Positions 50,986 through 61,876 are shown, counted from the stretch's first letter. The stretch: DNA of 64,000 bases from an uncultured Spirochaetaceae bacterium (GCA_944390015.1 CALXOL010000012.1:1-64000), one strand, 5' to 3'. Made by a program: numbers and translations. Notes: generated by a model not told the origin, from the letters alone.

Positions 50986-51142
50986 TTTATTTATCCCTTA
51001 ACAGGAATATAACAATATTCAAACAAAAGTTAAGAGTTAATTCTTATTTTTCCAAATTATTTTTCTCTCACATTATATCTTGCCGCTTTAAGAAACCTTA
51101 TATATATTATTCTATGAAATTGATATTTCGAGGTGATTAGAA

Positions 51143-51406
51143 ATGACAATCATACCACTTGGTGAGAGAGTTCTGCTTAAAGCGGAAAAATCAGAGGAGA
51201 AGACTGCAGGAGGAATTTTCATTCCTCAGGCTGCCCAGGAGAAGACACAGATCGCAACAGTTGTCGCAATTGGAGACAGTGAGGAGATCAAGGTCAAAGT
51301 CGGAGACAAGGTTCTTCATGATAAATATGCGGGAACCGAGATCAAGGATTCAGGTGAGGATTACCTTATCGTGAATGCTCAGGACATCTTAGCAGTCATC
51401 AAATAA
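51143..51406 (+). CDS. groS: co-chaperonin GroES
   Basis: An 87-aa cap protein of the GroEL chaperonin. Family pattern: IIPLGERVLLKAEKSEEKTA, GGIFIPQAAQEKTQIATVVA, KVGDKVLHDKYAGTEIK and DYLIVNAQDILAVI. GAGGTGATTAGAA precedes the ATG. No groEL follows, and no CIRCE inverted repeat is seen in the 150 bp upstream. It ends at a strong terminator facing dinG. Confidence 0.95.
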   Translation: MTIIPLGERVLLKAEKSEEKTAGGIFIPQAAQEKTQIATVVAIGDSEEIKVKVGDKVLHDKYAGTEIKDSGEDYLIVNAQDILAVIK

Positions 51407-51412
51407 CTTGAA

Positions 51413-51435
51413 GGGCCGGGAAACCGGCTCTTTTT
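51413..51435 (+). terminator. terminator of groES
   Basis: GGGCCGG (51413..51419) pairs with CCGGCTC (51424..51430) around GAAA, followed by five T. Confidence 0.9.
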
Positions 51436-53503
51436 AATACAGAAAAGATTCTATTTTCTCACTGATATTATCCAAAGAACAATCCTGGGGGTAAAAACAA
51501 GGTGGGATGCTGTCGAAGAAAAACCTCCGGTAATTCATCTTTGCAAGGCGCCCGTCAAGAACCAGTACTACTCCTTTATCATCCTCACTTCTAATTAGAC
51601 GACCTACCCCCTGTTTGAACTTTATAACGGCCTCAGGCAGCGTGATTTCAAAAAATGAACTCCTCTCTTCTCTTTCGAGCACCCTCTCTAGCGCCTTATT
51701 CATCGGACTTGTCGGAGAAGAAAACGGTAATTTCACGATAATAAGCAGGCGAAGAGTCTCTCCGGGTGCGTCAATTCCTTCCCAGAATGATGAAGTTGCA
51801 AAGAGACATGAGTCCTTATCCTCCTTAAACCTGTCAAGAAGTTTCTTCCGGTTTACCCTTCTTCCCTCCTGCTTGAGTATTTTCATCTCAGGAAGATTCT
51901 CCCTTACGCTCTCTGTGACTGCATTAAGCATCTCATTGCTCGTAAAGAGGACTAAGGCTCCACCACCAGAGATCTCTATGGCATCTGTAATCGCTCTTGA
52001 AGCATACTCATAATACATCTCATCATCCCCTTTACGGTACATCATGCCATCCTGAGGTACAAGGAGCATCAGATTCTTATTGAAATCGAATGGGGAGTCA
52101 TATCTCTTCGATATCAGAGGCATCCCTTCAAGGCCAAGGCGTTTCTCAAAATGGGAGAAATCCTTGCCGACTGAAAGAGTCGCAGAAGAGAAAATCATGC
52201 TTTTAATCTTACTGTAGAACATCTTTTTCAAAAGAGAACCTACATCCATGGGGCTTATAAGCATCGAATAGCGTCCGCTTTTCTCCCTTACAAAATAAGG
52301 AACTTTCTCCACATAATCATAGGATGAGAAGAAAGTAGATAGGACTTCGGAAAAAAGAAAGAAATAAGAGATGTTCCTCATGGTAAGGGAAAATACAGCA
52401 TCCCCATCAACGCCCTCATCGGATATAGAGGAACAGAGAGCCAAAGCTGCATTGTTCATCTTCCGTCCGAGCTCCTCGCTAAGAGTTCTAAGAGCTGTCA
52501 TGTCCCCAGAAAGTCTCTGATCCAAAAGAATCTCAGAATCCCTGCTGTATGAGCCAAGATAATACATGAGCATCTGGTCAAAGCTCTCAGCATCATTCTT
52601 AATTCCCTTAAGAGATTTTAAAAACTCTGATGAAGCACCTTTCTTTGTCTCAAAACTTTTAAGATATTCTATCTTGCTGCGCCCACCAAGATCTTTTTCC
52701 TTCTTCATCAGGTTGTCTATTACCTTTCTCAGCATTTCATACGAATAAGATAGGCTTAAAAGACGCTCTGCCTCACTCTCTAGATGATGAGCCTCATCGA
52801 GTATCGCATAATCAAAGGAAGGAAGCACCGCATCCTCATCATATTCAGCATCGCTCTCAAGGCGATTCTTACCGTCAATGATGAAAAGGTGGTGGTTTGT
52901 TACGACTATCCTCGCCTTCTTCGCCCTTTTTCTGGCCTCGTAGAAAAAACATTTAGTGAAAAAAGGACATTTTGCCCCCTTGCAAGTATTTGCATCGGAG
53001 GCTACCTCATGGAAAGCAGAGAGTGCAGCCTTATCTTTTAAATCGGAAACGGCACCGCTCTCAGTCTTATAGACCCAGTCCCTGAGTTTAGAGAAATCAG
53101 TACTGTCATCCTCTTTAAGGACAGCCAGTTCCTCCTCCTTCTCTTTAAAGGCATTAAGACAGACGTAGTTTGACCGCCCGAATAAAATGGCAGACTCAAC
53201 CTCTTCACCAAGAGCTTTATTAATAAGGGGAATATCCTTCTCAAAGAGCTGGTTTTCCAGTGTTATCGTACTGGTTGCTATGACAATCCTCTTCTTCCTG
53301 TCTTTAAGGATTTCGAGAAACGATGGAATCAGATAAGCAAAGCTCTTACCGATTCCCGTTCCTGCCTCAAGAACCGCGATCTTATTCTCACTGAAAGCCT
53401 CTTTTACGAGCATCGCCATTTCATACTGGCTTTCACGGAAACTATAGGACGGCAATGCCTTCTCAAGCATTCCACCTGGAGAGAACACAGAGTCAAGATC
53501 CAT
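51434..53503 (-). CDS. dinG: DinG/XPD-family ATP-dependent helicase
   Basis: ATG 53503 follows AGGAAAG, giving 689 aa; the ATG at 53518 is an alternative. A superfamily 2 5'-3' DNA helicase. Motif I EAGTGIGKSFAYLIPSF, motif II AILDEAHHLE, and a four-Cys Fe-S cluster region (CKGAKCPFFTKCFF plus an earlier Cys). C-terminal half: ATSSFWEGIDAPGETLRLLI and FKQGVGRLIRSEDDKGVVLV. It removes R-loops and other structures. It overlaps the end of the ntrC-like gene. Confidence 0.9.
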   Translation of the reverse strand: MDLDSVFSPGGMLEKALPSYSFRESQYEMAMLVKEAFSENKIAVLEAGTGIGKSFAYLIPSFLEILKDRKKRIVIATSTITLENQLFEKDIPLINKALGEEVESAILFGRSNYVCLNAFKEKEEELAVLKEDDSTDFSKLRDWVYKTESGAVSDLKDKAALSAFHEVASDANTCKGAKCPFFTKCFFYEARKRAKKARIVVTNHHLFIIDGKNRLESDAEYDEDAVLPSFDYAILDEAHHLESEAERLLSLSYSYEMLRKVIDNLMKKEKDLGGRSKIEYLKSFETKKGASSEFLKSLKGIKNDAESFDQMLMYYLGSYSRDSEILLDQRLSGDMTALRTLSEELGRKMNNAALALCSSISDEGVDGDAVFSLTMRNISYFFLFSEVLSTFFSSYDYVEKVPYFVREKSGRYSMLISPMDVGSLLKKMFYSKIKSMIFSSATLSVGKDFSHFEKRLGLEGMPLISKRYDSPFDFNKNLMLLVPQDGMMYRKGDDEMYYEYASRAITDAIEISGGGALVLFTSNEMLNAVTESVRENLPEMKILKQEGRRVNRKKLLDRFKEDKDSCLFATSSFWEGIDAPGETLRLLIIVKLPFSSPTSPMNKALERVLEREERSSFFEITLPEAVIKFKQGVGRLIRSEDDKGVVLVLDGRLAKMNYRRFFFDSIPPCFYPQDCSLDNISEKIESFLY

Positions 53504-54863
53504 CGCTCTTTCCTGCATATTCGTTTAATTTCCTGTGAAGTGTCTTACGCCCTATATCAAGCAGTTCACTCGCCCTGCTCTTATTTCCACCACAATAATC
53601 TATCATGGAGAGGATGACCTTCTTCTCAGCCTCCTCCATGGTCGTAGGAAGATCTATGCTTATGCTTGCATGGCCGGAATTTGAAGAAGACGTAATCTGG
53701 GCGGGAAGATCCTCCAGTTGAATGATGTTCCCTTTCGCAAGAACGACTGAGCTTTCAATGCTGTTCTTCAGCTCCCTGATATTTCCTGGCCAGTTATATG
53801 ATAAAAGAGCGCGACGTGCCTGAGGACTGATGCCCTCAATCTTCCGTCCATCCTCCTTATTGAACTGCTGAAGGAAATTAAGGCTGAGAAGCTCAATATC
53901 CTCTTTCCTCTCCCTTAATGGAGGAACTTCTATATGCACGACATTAAGGCGATAGAAAAGGTCTTCCCTGAAATTACCTTTTTTTACCTCATCCATCAGA
54001 TTGCGGTTGGTGGCTGCGATGACACGCACATCGACTTTTATGGTCTTCTCCCCACCGACACGCTCAAATTCCCTCTCCTGAAGAACCCTGAGAATCTTAA
54101 CCTGCGTGGACTGGTTTATCTCCCCTATTTCATCAAGAAAGATCGTTCCCCCGTCTGCAAGCTCGAAACGTCCTTTCTTCTGGGAATTAGCTCCAGTGAA
54201 GGCTCCCTTCTCATGCCCGAAGAGCTCGGACTCCAGAAGACTTTCAGATAAAGAGGCACAGTGAACTTTTATGAAAGGCTTGTCCCTTCTATCAGAGAGG
54301 GATACTATGGCATCGGCTACAAGCTCCTTTCCCGTTCCGCTCTCACCGGTTACAAGCACACTCGCCTTCGTAGGTGCGACCTGACTGATTATCTGCATCA
54401 TCTGTTCCAGCTTGCCGCTCTTTCCTATAATCTTTGAGTACTTCTGCTGGCTCTTGAGCTTATTGATCTCATCTGTAAGCCTTCTGTTCTGCTCCTGAAG
54501 CTGGCTGTTCTTTATGCTTTTCTTAACGACGAGAAGAAGCTTATCCAGATCGACCGGCTTCGTGAAGAAATCTATCGCACCATCCCTCATTGTCTCCACC
54601 GCAGTCTCTATCGTGCCATGGCCGGTCAATACGATTACAGGAAGTGTAGGATAAGATGAACTGATTTTCCTGATAAGCTCATAACCATCCATCTCAGGCA
54701 TCCTTAAATCTGTTATCACAAGATCAACGGGATTAGTATTTATCTCATGCCATGCCTCAAGTCCGTTTGCGGCAGTAAGAACACTATATCCCTCATCTTC
54801 AAATGCGTATTTCAGTCCGCTAACGATGTTAGCCTCATCATCCGTAATAAGAATCGTCGCCAC
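53493..54863 (-). CDS. NtrC-family sigma-54 response regulator
   Basis: A 456-aa protein. Receiver domain (1-120) with phospho-Asp in [21 protein letters not shown]+ domain with Walker [17 protein letters not shown], the sigma-54 contact GAFTGA in [17 protein letters not shown], and Walker [14 protein letters not shown]-terminal Fis-type helix-turn-helix ([20 protein letters not shown]). It should activate sigma-54 promoters once phosphorylated by the kinase encoded one base upstream. The regulated process cannot be read from the sequence. Confidence 0.95.
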   Translation of the reverse strand: MATILITDDEANIVSGLKYAFEDEGYSVLTAANGLEAWHEINTNPVDLVITDLRMPEMDGYELIRKISSSYPTLPVIVLTGHGTIETAVETMRDGAIDFFTKPVDLDKLLLVVKKSIKNSQLQEQNRRLTDEINKLKSQQKYSKIIGKSGKLEQMMQIISQVAPTKASVLVTGESGTGKELVADAIVSLSDRRDKPFIKVHCASLSESLLESELFGHEKGAFTGANSQKKGRFELADGGTIFLDEIGEINQSTQVKILRVLQEREFERVGGEKTIKVDVRVIAATNRNLMDEVKKGNFREDLFYRLNVVHIEVPPLRERKEDIELLSLNFLQQFNKEDGRKIEGISPQARRALLSYNWPGNIRELKNSIESSVVLAKGNIIQLEDLPAQITSSSNSGHASISIDLPTTMEEAEKKVILSMIDYCGGNKSRASELLDIGRKTLHRKLNEYAGKSDGS

Positions 54864-56015
54864 TTACTCTTCCTTTTCTTTTAAAACTTTTCTCTGACTC
54901 TTTGGAATCGGGAACTTGAAAGTAAAACAGGTTCCCTTGCCAAGCTGGCTGTCCAAAGCTATCTCTCCTGAATGCGCGTTTATTATCTTAAGAACGGCTG
55001 TAAGTCCAAGCCCGGTTCCACTCTCGGCCTTCGTGGTATAGTAAGGCTCGAATATCCTGCTCTTAGTCTCCTCGCTCATTCCACTGCCATTATCTATTAT
55101 AGCCAGCTTAACGTAATCTCCGTCACACTTATCCTCGATTATGAGTTCTCCCCCATCCTTCATCGCATAGAAGCTGTTGTTTATGATGTTCAAAAAAGCA
55201 CGACGAAGCAGCTTTCTGTCCAACATGAGGGATGGAATGAACTTATCCAAGGAGAGTGTGATTTTTATGTTCTTCGTAGCTGCCTCAACAGCGACAAAAT
55301 CACTGAGTTCCATGATGATATCATTAAGACTGTCCAGCTTCAGATCAACCTGCATTGGCTTTACTGCGAAAAGAAAATCGATTGCAATCTCATTAAGGCG
55401 CTCCGTCTCCTGCTCGATTATATCTATGAACTCATTCGCCTTATCCAGACCTTTGCCGCTCTGAATCGCCTTTCTTAAAAGGGATGTGTAGATCTGCATC
55501 GCAGCAAGTGGATTCTTAATTTCATGAGCAACACCGGCCGCCATCGTAGTCATGCTTGCCAAAGCCTCGGTATTGCGAAGCTTCATCTCCTTTTTAAGGT
55601 TTTCCGTGATATCATTGAACCGGATATCGAGATACTCCCTATCTTTAAGCATGAAAGGCATGAAAGAGATTCTGATCGTCTTTATCTCCCCCTCTCCAAA
55701 AGAGAAATCACGCTCGTTCATGTTCTCATTGCCATCAAGGACGGCAAGAAAATATTTTTTTAAATCCGGATCTTTGATTGAATCAGTAAAGTTCTTACCG
55801 CTGATGCTTACAGGAATAAGCTTCATCAAAGACCTGGTCATGAGAATCACATCACCCTGACTCCTATCAAGAACGATATGCCCCTCATTCTCCCTGTCAA
55901 GCACCTCTTTCAATAAATCAAACTCATCCAAGGCAGAGGCACAAAGCTCCCTTAAATGCTCCTGGCTTATCTCTATATCAGATCCGATAACCCTTCTAAG
56001 CAGTTTAATCGACAC
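54864..56015 (-). CDS. PAS-containing sensor histidine kinase (NtrB-like)
   Basis: A 383-aa protein without membrane segments. Residues 35-140 are PAS-like (LKEVLDRENEGHIVLDRSQG ... GKNFTDSIKDPDLKKYFLAV). The phospho-acceptor is in GVAHEIKNPLAAMQIYTSL (about residue 163). The HATPase domain has LNIINNSFYAM (N box), IIDNGSGMSEETKSRIFEPY (G1/F) and ESGTGLGLTAVLKIINAHSG (G2). It is cytosolic, so it senses an internal cue, and partners the adjacent regulator. Its start overlaps the end of the holB-like gene. Confidence 0.93.
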   Translation of the reverse strand: MSIKLLRRVIGSDIEISQEHLRELCASALDEFDLLKEVLDRENEGHIVLDRSQGDVILMTRSLMKLIPVSISGKNFTDSIKDPDLKKYFLAVLDGNENMNERDFSFGEGEIKTIRISFMPFMLKDREYLDIRFNDITENLKKEMKLRNTEALASMTTMAAGVAHEIKNPLAAMQIYTSLLRKAIQSGKGLDKANEFIDIIEQETERLNEIAIDFLFAVKPMQVDLKLDSLNDIIMELSDFVAVEAATKNIKITLSLDKFIPSLMLDRKLLRRAFLNIINNSFYAMKDGGELIIEDKCDGDYVKLAIIDNGSGMSEETKSRIFEPYYTTKAESGTGLGLTAVLKIINAHSGEIALDSQLGKGTCFTFKFPIPKSQRKVLKEKEE

Positions 56016-57117
56016 TCATAGCCTCCCTGAGCGCGAGATCGAACGCACTCTTTATATTCTGATTATACACCGCATTAGATAGCGACGCATCATCAATGGC
56101 CTTCAGAATTGAAAACGCCCTCTTGGCCTTTAGAGAGCCCGTAAGGAAATCACGTCTCAAAGCCTTGAGCACGAGAGAGATGAAATATGAGGTCCTCTTA
56201 TCAAGTGATGAGTAAATCTCATCAAGCTCATCCACGCTGGGCATCCGGCCATTTACTATGGCACTCTCATACCTGTTTGCAGCGCTTATTATGCTCTCCC
56301 TTATCTCCTTTTCAGTGCTCTGCTCAAAAAGGAAATCACCATAGCTCTCATACTCCTTTTCACAAAGGAATTCATGTTTAAGATAATCATTTAAAAGATC
56401 TCCGTTAAGAGGAGAGAAGCTATATTTTCTGACTCTGGATAATATCGTATTAAGGATTCTAAGGCTGTTCGATGATATTAGGACGAAGTATGAATCAGCA
56501 AACGGCTCCTCAAGAGTTTTAAGAAGTGCGTTACGTGCCGAGTCGGTCGAATCCTCGATATTCTCAATAATGACCATGCACTTTCCACTCTTAGTTGCAA
56601 GATAGTTCTGGACACACCTTACATCATCAACTGAGATAGAGCCCCTCTTCTTCCCCTTGTATATGATATCAGGGCGTTTTGCGAGAGTGTAAATATCATT
56701 TATAAGTTTCTCAATCTTATCCCTATCTTCTTCCGCATTAAGAGAAGAGAGGACATATAGCATCTCGGAGATGTCGGCAGCCTGCGAAAAAAGCTTATCC
56801 TTTGACCCTTCTGCTCCCAGAGAGAGAAGAGATGGATGATACTGCAGAAGAAGCAGTTTTATCCGTGAAGAAAAGAAACCTATGAAACGAGAGGAGTATT
56901 TCTCCTTCACAAGATTATAAGCTGCCTCAATCTCCAGAGAAAGATTTCGAGATGGAAAGAAAACAATATCCTCCAATCCGATGTGCTTAGCAAGATCCAT
57001 CGCCATGCTGAGCCTTCCTGAGTACGCAGGACCTGAAAAAAGAAGAGAAGGTGCGAGTGAGCCGGAATCATATGATTCAATTATCTCGTCACATATCTTC
57101 TCCCTGTAGAGTTTCAA
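56005..57117 (-). CDS. holB: DNA polymerase III delta'-like clamp-loader protein
   Basis: A 370-aa AAA+ protein. It begins KLYREKICDEIIESYDSGSL with a Walker A-like SLLFSGPAYSGRLSMAMDLA that lacks the usual GKT/S Lys (Ser-Gly-Arg), as in delta' subunits. SVDDVRCVQNYLATKSGKCM, VIIENIEDSTDSARNALLKT and the arginine-finger-type SNSLRILNTILSRVRKYSFS (sensor 1 and SRC-like) follow. The lower C-terminal half is divergent. It follows cvpA and precedes the kinase in one operon. Confidence 0.8.
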   Translation of the reverse strand: MKLYREKICDEIIESYDSGSLAPSLLFSGPAYSGRLSMAMDLAKHIGLEDIVFFPSRNLSLEIEAAYNLVKEKYSSRFIGFFSSRIKLLLLQYHPSLLSLGAEGSKDKLFSQAADISEMLYVLSSLNAEEDRDKIEKLINDIYTLAKRPDIIYKGKKRGSISVDDVRCVQNYLATKSGKCMVIIENIEDSTDSARNALLKTLEEPFADSYFVLISSNSLRILNTILSRVRKYSFSPLNGDLLNDYLKHEFLCEKEYESYGDFLFEQSTEKEIRESIISAANRYESAIVNGRMPSVDELDEIYSSLDKRTSYFISLVLKALRRDFLTGSLKAKRAFSILKAIDDASLSNAVYNQNIKSAFDLALREAMSVD

Positions 57118-57609
57118 TTACAATGCCTCCTTAACAAAGCTGACAGTACCAGATATGAAAGGCCTTATTACGCTCTCAATAAGCCATGAGGAATCAAAGA
57201 AGCTCTTTACTCCATCAAGAGCGGCAGTACTGTCCACTATTGTAACGATGATGCCAAGTACCAAGAGTGTGAAGGCAAGAGAGAAAAGTCCTCCCATAAC
57301 CTTATCAATTGCACTGAGTCCTATCTCATCGAGGAAAGATGCGAATATGGAAGCTAAAAGCCTGACAATCAGGTATACTCCCGCCATCAATGCTATTACC
57401 GATATATATGTACTCCATAAAGGAGAGAGCACGCTGTTTTCCATAATGAGCTGACTTAGCGTTATTGAGAAGAACTTAACTGCGATGATACCCAGTACCA
57501 GACCGGGTAGCCAGCTGATGCTCTTAATCAAGCCTCTTAATATCCCTCCGATGCATGAGACTAATAATATTACTGCCAGAACAGCATCCAAAATCCAAGA
57601 TGATTGCAT
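57118..57609 (-). CDS. CvpA family membrane protein
   Basis: A 163-aa protein with four membrane segments (AVLAVILLVSCIGGILRGLI, WLPGLVLGIIAVKFFSITL, STYISVIALMAGVYLIVRLL, LFSLAFTLLVLGIIVTIVDS). The helix pair LDAVLAVILLVSCIGGILRG and the conserved DEIGLSAIDKVMGGLF loop are the CvpA hallmark. Its function is linked to envelope integrity in other bacteria. First gene of the cvpA-holB-ntrB-ntrC-dinG transcript. Confidence 0.85.
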   Translation of the reverse strand: MQSSWILDAVLAVILLVSCIGGILRGLIKSISWLPGLVLGIIAVKFFSITLSQLIMENSVLSPLWSTYISVIALMAGVYLIVRLLASIFASFLDEIGLSAIDKVMGGLFSLAFTLLVLGIIVTIVDSTAALDGVKSFFDSSWLIESVIRPFISGTVSFVKEAL

Positions 57610-57694
57610 AGCGAAAAACTCCTATTAATCAATAATAAACGAAAAATACCCTTTCTTCCTACCATTTCCCGTTTAATTTTAGTATATTAAGCCT

Positions 57695-60415
57695 ATGGCT
57701 AATTTCTTAACAGCCCTCTTCGGAGGAACAAAACACGACAGGGACATGAAACATCTTGCACCTGTCATCAAAAAGATAAACGACGAGGAAGCTTGGGCAA
57801 AAAGCCTGAGTGAGGATGATTTTAAGAAACAGACAGAGATCTGGAAGAAAGAAGTAAAGGAAGGCAGAAGCCTTGATGAGATACTTCCAAAGGCATATGC
57901 ACTTGCGCGGGAAGCAGCGCTTAGAACCATCGGAGAGAGACACTATGATGTTCAGATGATGGGTGCCGTAACACTGCACGAAGGAAAGATAATGGAACTC
58001 AAGACTGGAGAGGGAAAAACCCTATCCTGTGTTCCTGCAGCATATCTTAACTCCCTTGAGGGGGAAGGTGTACATATCATAACCGTAAATGATTACCTTG
58101 CCAGGCGTGATGCCGAATGGATGGCACCAATCTATGAGTACCTTGGCTTAAGAGTCGGAGTAATCACCAGCGATATGGATACTGCGACAAAGAGGATGAA
58201 CTACTCTGCCGATGTCACATACGGAACCAATAATGAGTTCGGATTCGATTATCTGAGAGACAACATGAAGGTAAGTTATGCAGACAAGATCCAGGCAAAG
58301 CATCATTATGCGATTGTCGATGAGATAGACAGCATCCTTATTGATGAGGCCCGTACCCCTTTAATCATATCGGGACAGGGAGAGGATGATACGCCTAAGG
58401 TAAGAGCAGCGAACTCAATTGTCCCACTCTTAAAAGAGTGTGAGAAAGATCCAGAGACAGGTACGTATTATGAGCTGACGGAGATGGAAAAGCTCGACAG
58501 GGAGCTTGCCCTGAACTTCGATGAGCGTGGTGACTACAAAATTGACGAGAAGGAGAAGAAGGTAACATTCACAAAGCAGGGTATGAGCCACATGGAGGAA
58601 CTTCTCAAGAAAACCGGTGCTCTACTTGCAAGCAAGGATGATGACGGCAATACCATTTACAGCCTTTATGACGGAGAGAACTTTGAAATGGTTCACTATG
58701 TCACACAGGCAGTAAGGGCACATCGACTTTTTGAAAAAGATGTTGATTACCTTGTAAAAGACGGACAGGTCCAGATAGTTGATGAATTCACAGGTCGTGT
58801 TCTACAAGGGAGAAGATACTCGGATGGGCTTCATCAGGCGATTGAGGCAAAAGAGAACGTAAAGGTACTCGGACAGAGCAAGACTTTTGCAACGATAACA
58901 TTCCAGAACTTCTTCAGAATGTACGATAAACTCTCAGGAATGACTGGAACTGCGGATACCGAAGCAGGAGAGTTCAAAGAGATCTACGGCCTTGATGTCG
59001 TAGTTATTCCGACTAACAGGCCTGTAATCAGAAAGGATCTGAAAGATCTGATCTACTATGATGAGAAATCAAAATTCAATGCGATTGTAAACGATGTAAA
59101 AAAAATACATGAGACCGGGCAACCTATTCTTATCGGCACGGTGAGCATCGAGAAATCAGAGCTGCTCTCCTCCCTTCTAAGGAGAGCTGGAATAAGACAT
59201 GAGGTTCTCAATGCTAAAAACCATGCAAGGGAGGCTTACATCATCGGAGAGGCAGGTATGAAGGGTGCCGTTACCATCGCCACTAACATGGCAGGTCGTG
59301 GAACTGATATCAAGCTTGGAGGCTCCCCCGAGCACCTTGCAAGGAAAAAATGTGGAACCGAGGCATCCCTTGAGGAGTACAAGAAAGCACTCAGTGAGAT
59401 TATGGGAGACTACAAGAAAGCCTATGAGGAGGTCAAAGCTCTCGGAGGTCTTTACATAATCGGTTCAGAGAGGCATGAATCGAGGCGAATCGATAACCAG
59501 CTGAGGGGAAGAAGCGGACGACAGGGAGATCCCGGAACATCCAGGTTCTACGTCTCTCTTGAGGATCCACTGATGAGGCTCTTTGCAAAAGAAGGACTTA
59601 GGGAGATGATTGGCAGGCTCGGACTGAATGATGGAAGTGCTATTGAGCATAAGATGCTTGATAACGCCATTGAGAAAGCCCAGGAAAGAGTTGAGGCCAG
59701 GAACTTCGAGATAAGAAAGCACCTGCTTGAATATGATGATGTACTTAATGAACAGAGGAACTACATCTATTCTGAGCGTGATAAGATTCTTCAGGATGAT
59801 GATCTCACAGAGAGAATACTTGCCAATGTTAAAAACATCATAGACTTCTACCAGACGGAGAATAAGAAGGATGAAGCAAAAGCTCTTAGTGAGATAAAGG
59901 ACTTCTTCCATATCACCGATGAGAACTTTAGCCTTGATAACGCCTATTCTTTCATAGAGAAGAACATCAGGGACAAAGAGGCAAAAGTAACAAAACCGGA
60001 GTTCAACAAGTTTATCAGGTTCGTCTACCTTAGGAATATCGACAAACGGTGGATAGACCATCTAGATGCGCTTGAAGAACTCAAGGACTCTGCACGCTTG
60101 ATGAGCTATGCGCAGAAAAATCCACTTGTCGAGTATAAGAATACCGCCAGCGACGCTTTTGATGACATGATCGGTGACATCAGTGACCAGGTTGTTAAAA
60201 CCGTAGTATCGGTACGTGTGCTTACAGAAAGAGAACAGAAGGAAAGAATCCTTAATGCTCGACACGCACAAGCACAAAACCAGAGTGCGGTATCAAGTCG
60301 TAGTGAAAGTGAGAACCAGCAAGTACGCAGAACAAGCCCTAAGATCGGAAGAAATGATCCATGCCCATGCGGAAGCGGTAAGAAGTACAAGAACTGCTGC
60401 GGTAGAAACTGGTAA
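57695..60415 (+). CDS. secA: preprotein translocase ATPase SecA
   Basis: A 906-aa motor for Sec-dependent export. NBD1: [20 protein letters not shown] is Walker A type (ELKTGEGKT), with [17 protein letters not shown] and [20 protein letters not shown] (Walker B DEID). The pre-protein binding domain, NBD2 ([30 protein letters not shown]) and helical scaffold follow. A C-terminal zinc tail, [17 protein letters not shown], is kept, which binds SecB or ribosome. It ends at a terminator directly bordering the phage relic. Confidence 0.98.
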   Translation: MANFLTALFGGTKHDRDMKHLAPVIKKINDEEAWAKSLSEDDFKKQTEIWKKEVKEGRSLDEILPKAYALAREAALRTIGERHYDVQMMGAVTLHEGKIMELKTGEGKTLSCVPAAYLNSLEGEGVHIITVNDYLARRDAEWMAPIYEYLGLRVGVITSDMDTATKRMNYSADVTYGTNNEFGFDYLRDNMKVSYADKIQAKHHYAIVDEIDSILIDEARTPLIISGQGEDDTPKVRAANSIVPLLKECEKDPETGTYYELTEMEKLDRELALNFDERGDYKIDEKEKKVTFTKQGMSHMEELLKKTGALLASKDDDGNTIYSLYDGENFEMVHYVTQAVRAHRLFEKDVDYLVKDGQVQIVDEFTGRVLQGRRYSDGLHQAIEAKENVKVLGQSKTFATITFQNFFRMYDKLSGMTGTADTEAGEFKEIYGLDVVVIPTNRPVIRKDLKDLIYYDEKSKFNAIVNDVKKIHETGQPILIGTVSIEKSELLSSLLRRAGIRHEVLNAKNHAREAYIIGEAGMKGAVTIATNMAGRGTDIKLGGSPEHLARKKCGTEASLEEYKKALSEIMGDYKKAYEEVKALGGLYIIGSERHESRRIDNQLRGRSGRQGDPGTSRFYVSLEDPLMRLFAKEGLREMIGRLGLNDGSAIEHKMLDNAIEKAQERVEARNFEIRKHLLEYDDVLNEQRNYIYSERDKILQDDDLTERILANVKNIIDFYQTENKKDEAKALSEIKDFFHITDENFSLDNAYSFIEKNIRDKEAKVTKPEFNKFIRFVYLRNIDKRWIDHLDALEELKDSARLMSYAQKNPLVEYKNTASDAFDDMIGDISDQVVKTVVSVRVLTEREQKERILNARHAQAQNQSAVSSRSESENQQVRRTSPKIGRNDPCPCGSGKKYKNCCGRNW

Positions 60416-60429
60416 CATATTCTTAACTT

Positions 60430-60458
60430 GCCCACGTTTTTGCTTACGTGGGCTTTTT
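60430..60458 (+). terminator. terminator of secA
   Basis: GCCCACG (60430..60436) pairs with CGTGGGC (60447..60453), followed by five T. The open frame of the tape-measure relic stops against this T-run. Confidence 0.9.
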
Positions 60459-60886
60459 CATGAGAAAATATTTTCCCACATAGCAAAAATCATCTCACTT
60501 GCAGTCATTCCACAGGCATTCTGAGTCGCCTTCAAAGTGGACTGTAAGCGTATCTCGGCCTTTTCCTGCACAGAAGAAATTTTCGACAGAGATATAAGCC
60601 CCTGCCCCATTTTTGAAATCATTGAAAGAACAGTTCCTGCGGCATTTGTAACAATAGAAAAACCAGCGGAAAGCGAAACAATTCTTGAAGTAGCCGCTTC
60701 TGCAGGTTTTGCTAAATTTGCAAGTTTAGAACTAACACTTTGAGTATTTTTTGATAACTGTTCAAATCTTGAGTTACTTGATTGTATGGTTTTTGTTAAC
60801 TGATCCAGTTTCTGGTTTACACTTTGAATTCCATTTAGTGCGGAATTTACATCAGCTTCAAGTTTTACTGTAATTTTTCCAGACAT
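60458..60886 (-). pseudogene. tape-measure N-terminal fragment (cassette B)
   Basis: A 142-aa open frame, SGKITVKLEADVNSALNGIQ to LKATQNACGMTASEMIFAMW. Residues 105-128 closely match the prophage tape measure (RLQ-T-LKATQNACGM), and the first 100 are only distantly similar. After the match the frame ends within 15 residues at the secA terminator, so over 600 residues are missing. It could be expressed as a short protein; a decayed gene is the default reading. It is the last member of a relic cassette whose chaperones are nearly those of the prophage. Confidence 0.8.
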
Positions 60887-60916
60887 TTCCTATCCTGCAA
60901 ATAGGAAATGAATTGC

Positions 60917-61036
60917 TTACAATACAAGACAAAGATAAACAAAAATTACAGGAATTACAACGCACGCAATCATAAAAATAATTGCAATTTTTGCACCTAA
61001 ATTCAAATAATAAATGTTATCTTTTTTCTTCTCCAT
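60917..61036 (-). CDS. 39-aa membrane peptide (cassette B)
   Basis: An ORF reading MEKKKDNIYYLNLGAKIAII, then a hydrophobic helix FMIACVVIPVIFVYLCLVL. It sits at the same place as the 38-aa membrane protein of the prophage (19719..19835), but the sequence is unrelated apart from the charged start and single helix. It is intact in an otherwise broken cassette, which is suggestive of retained function. Confidence 0.5.
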   Translation of the reverse strand: MEKKKDNIYYLNLGAKIAIIFMIACVVIPVIFVYLCLVL

Positions 61037-61067
61037 ACTTGTATTTTAAAGTCAATCCATCTTCCTG

Positions 61068-61343
61068 TCAAATCATCCTCGGATGATAGAACCCATCCAA
61101 AGGATCCAGAAGCTCTACCACCTCAACAAGCTTATTTGGGTTCATGCCCCATGGACCGTAGGGCATGCCTATCCTCTTCCATCTGAGATAGAACTGGACT
61201 GCGGAAAGCACTTCTATGTCTTCCAATATTCCAGGTATCTCATATGCCCTCACCCATTCATCGGTCTTGAGTCTTACCTCCCTGTCCCTTCCTCCGCTGG
61301 GTGAGTATGATGCCGTGTACCCCTCAGAGAGAAGGGAATACAC
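61068..61343 (-). pseudogene. tail chaperone T-domain copy (cassette B)
   Basis: A 91-aa open frame differing from the prophage copy at 19868 by about five residues. It has the same frameshift relationship to the upstream copy. With no phage around it to serve, it is probably a relic, but it is not yet interrupted. Confidence 0.8.
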
Positions 61344-61351
61344 GGCCTTGA

Positions 61352-61657
61352 TCAGTTTTTTTCACTTTCCATCAGGAATGCGGCATTGACGATTTCCATC
61401 GCAACCTTGGAAACCAAGTTGAATGGTCCAGGACTGTTGAGAACCGTATCAGCAGACACCCCGCTCTCCCAGCCTGTCACCTCAGCTGATTCAACCTTGG
61501 TTACAAATGTCTTGAATAGCCTGGTGTTCGTGAGTTCCTTGACTCCTCTTATCTTCGTCTGCGCCTCCTCTGCGGTAGGTACATTGAAAGCCACATCAAC
61601 ATTCACATCAAGAAACGGTATTGAAACTGTCTTAGTTCTCTCAAGACTTATCATCAT
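61352..61657 (-). pseudogene. tail chaperone G-like copy (cassette B)
   Basis: A 101-aa open frame differing from the prophage copy at 20152 by about 14 residues, mostly in the N-terminal third. The slippery heptamer A_AAA_AAC is retained at 61355..61361. No promoter or ribosome site of note is visible. Confidence 0.8.
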
Positions 61658-61687
61658 ACAGCATCCTATGCGCTGAGAACTTTGCTT

Positions 61688-61750
61688 CTAAAGAATCAAC
61701 TCAAACGGAAAGGTTACCGCATTGATATTTAACCAATTGGAGGCAGAAGA
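61688..61750 (-). pseudogene. C-terminal scrap of a tail-tube-like protein
   Basis: The frame reads SSASNWLNINAVTFPFELIL and stops at TAG 61688, just upstream of the G-like copy, where the tail-tube gene belongs. The end differs from the prophage tail tube (ending ...DALSVKEAA), so it seems to derive from a different phage or tube type. Only about 20 codons remain. Confidence 0.4.
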
Positions 61751-61849
61751 CTATTTTTCAATATGATAATGTCTATAATCAACTAATTTAGTTACATTAA
61801 CAGCCTGACTAACATCTGAAGATATTTTTAAAGTTATATTGCTTGCCAC
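61751..61849 (-). pseudogene. tape-measure N-terminal scrap (cassette C)
   Basis: GTG-started frame of 32 aa, VASNITLKISSDVSQAVNVT to YHIEK, whose first 18 residues align with the prophage tape-measure start (ASDITLRVSADTSQAINSL). It ends at TAG 61751, where a tail-tube scrap begins. Confidence 0.65.
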
Positions 61850-61876
61850 ATCAAGCTCCGATGAGGAAGACAGAAA

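Noticed and set aside
51000-51142. CIRCE heat-shock operator upstream of groES
   Set aside because: No TTAGCACTC-type inverted repeat is present.
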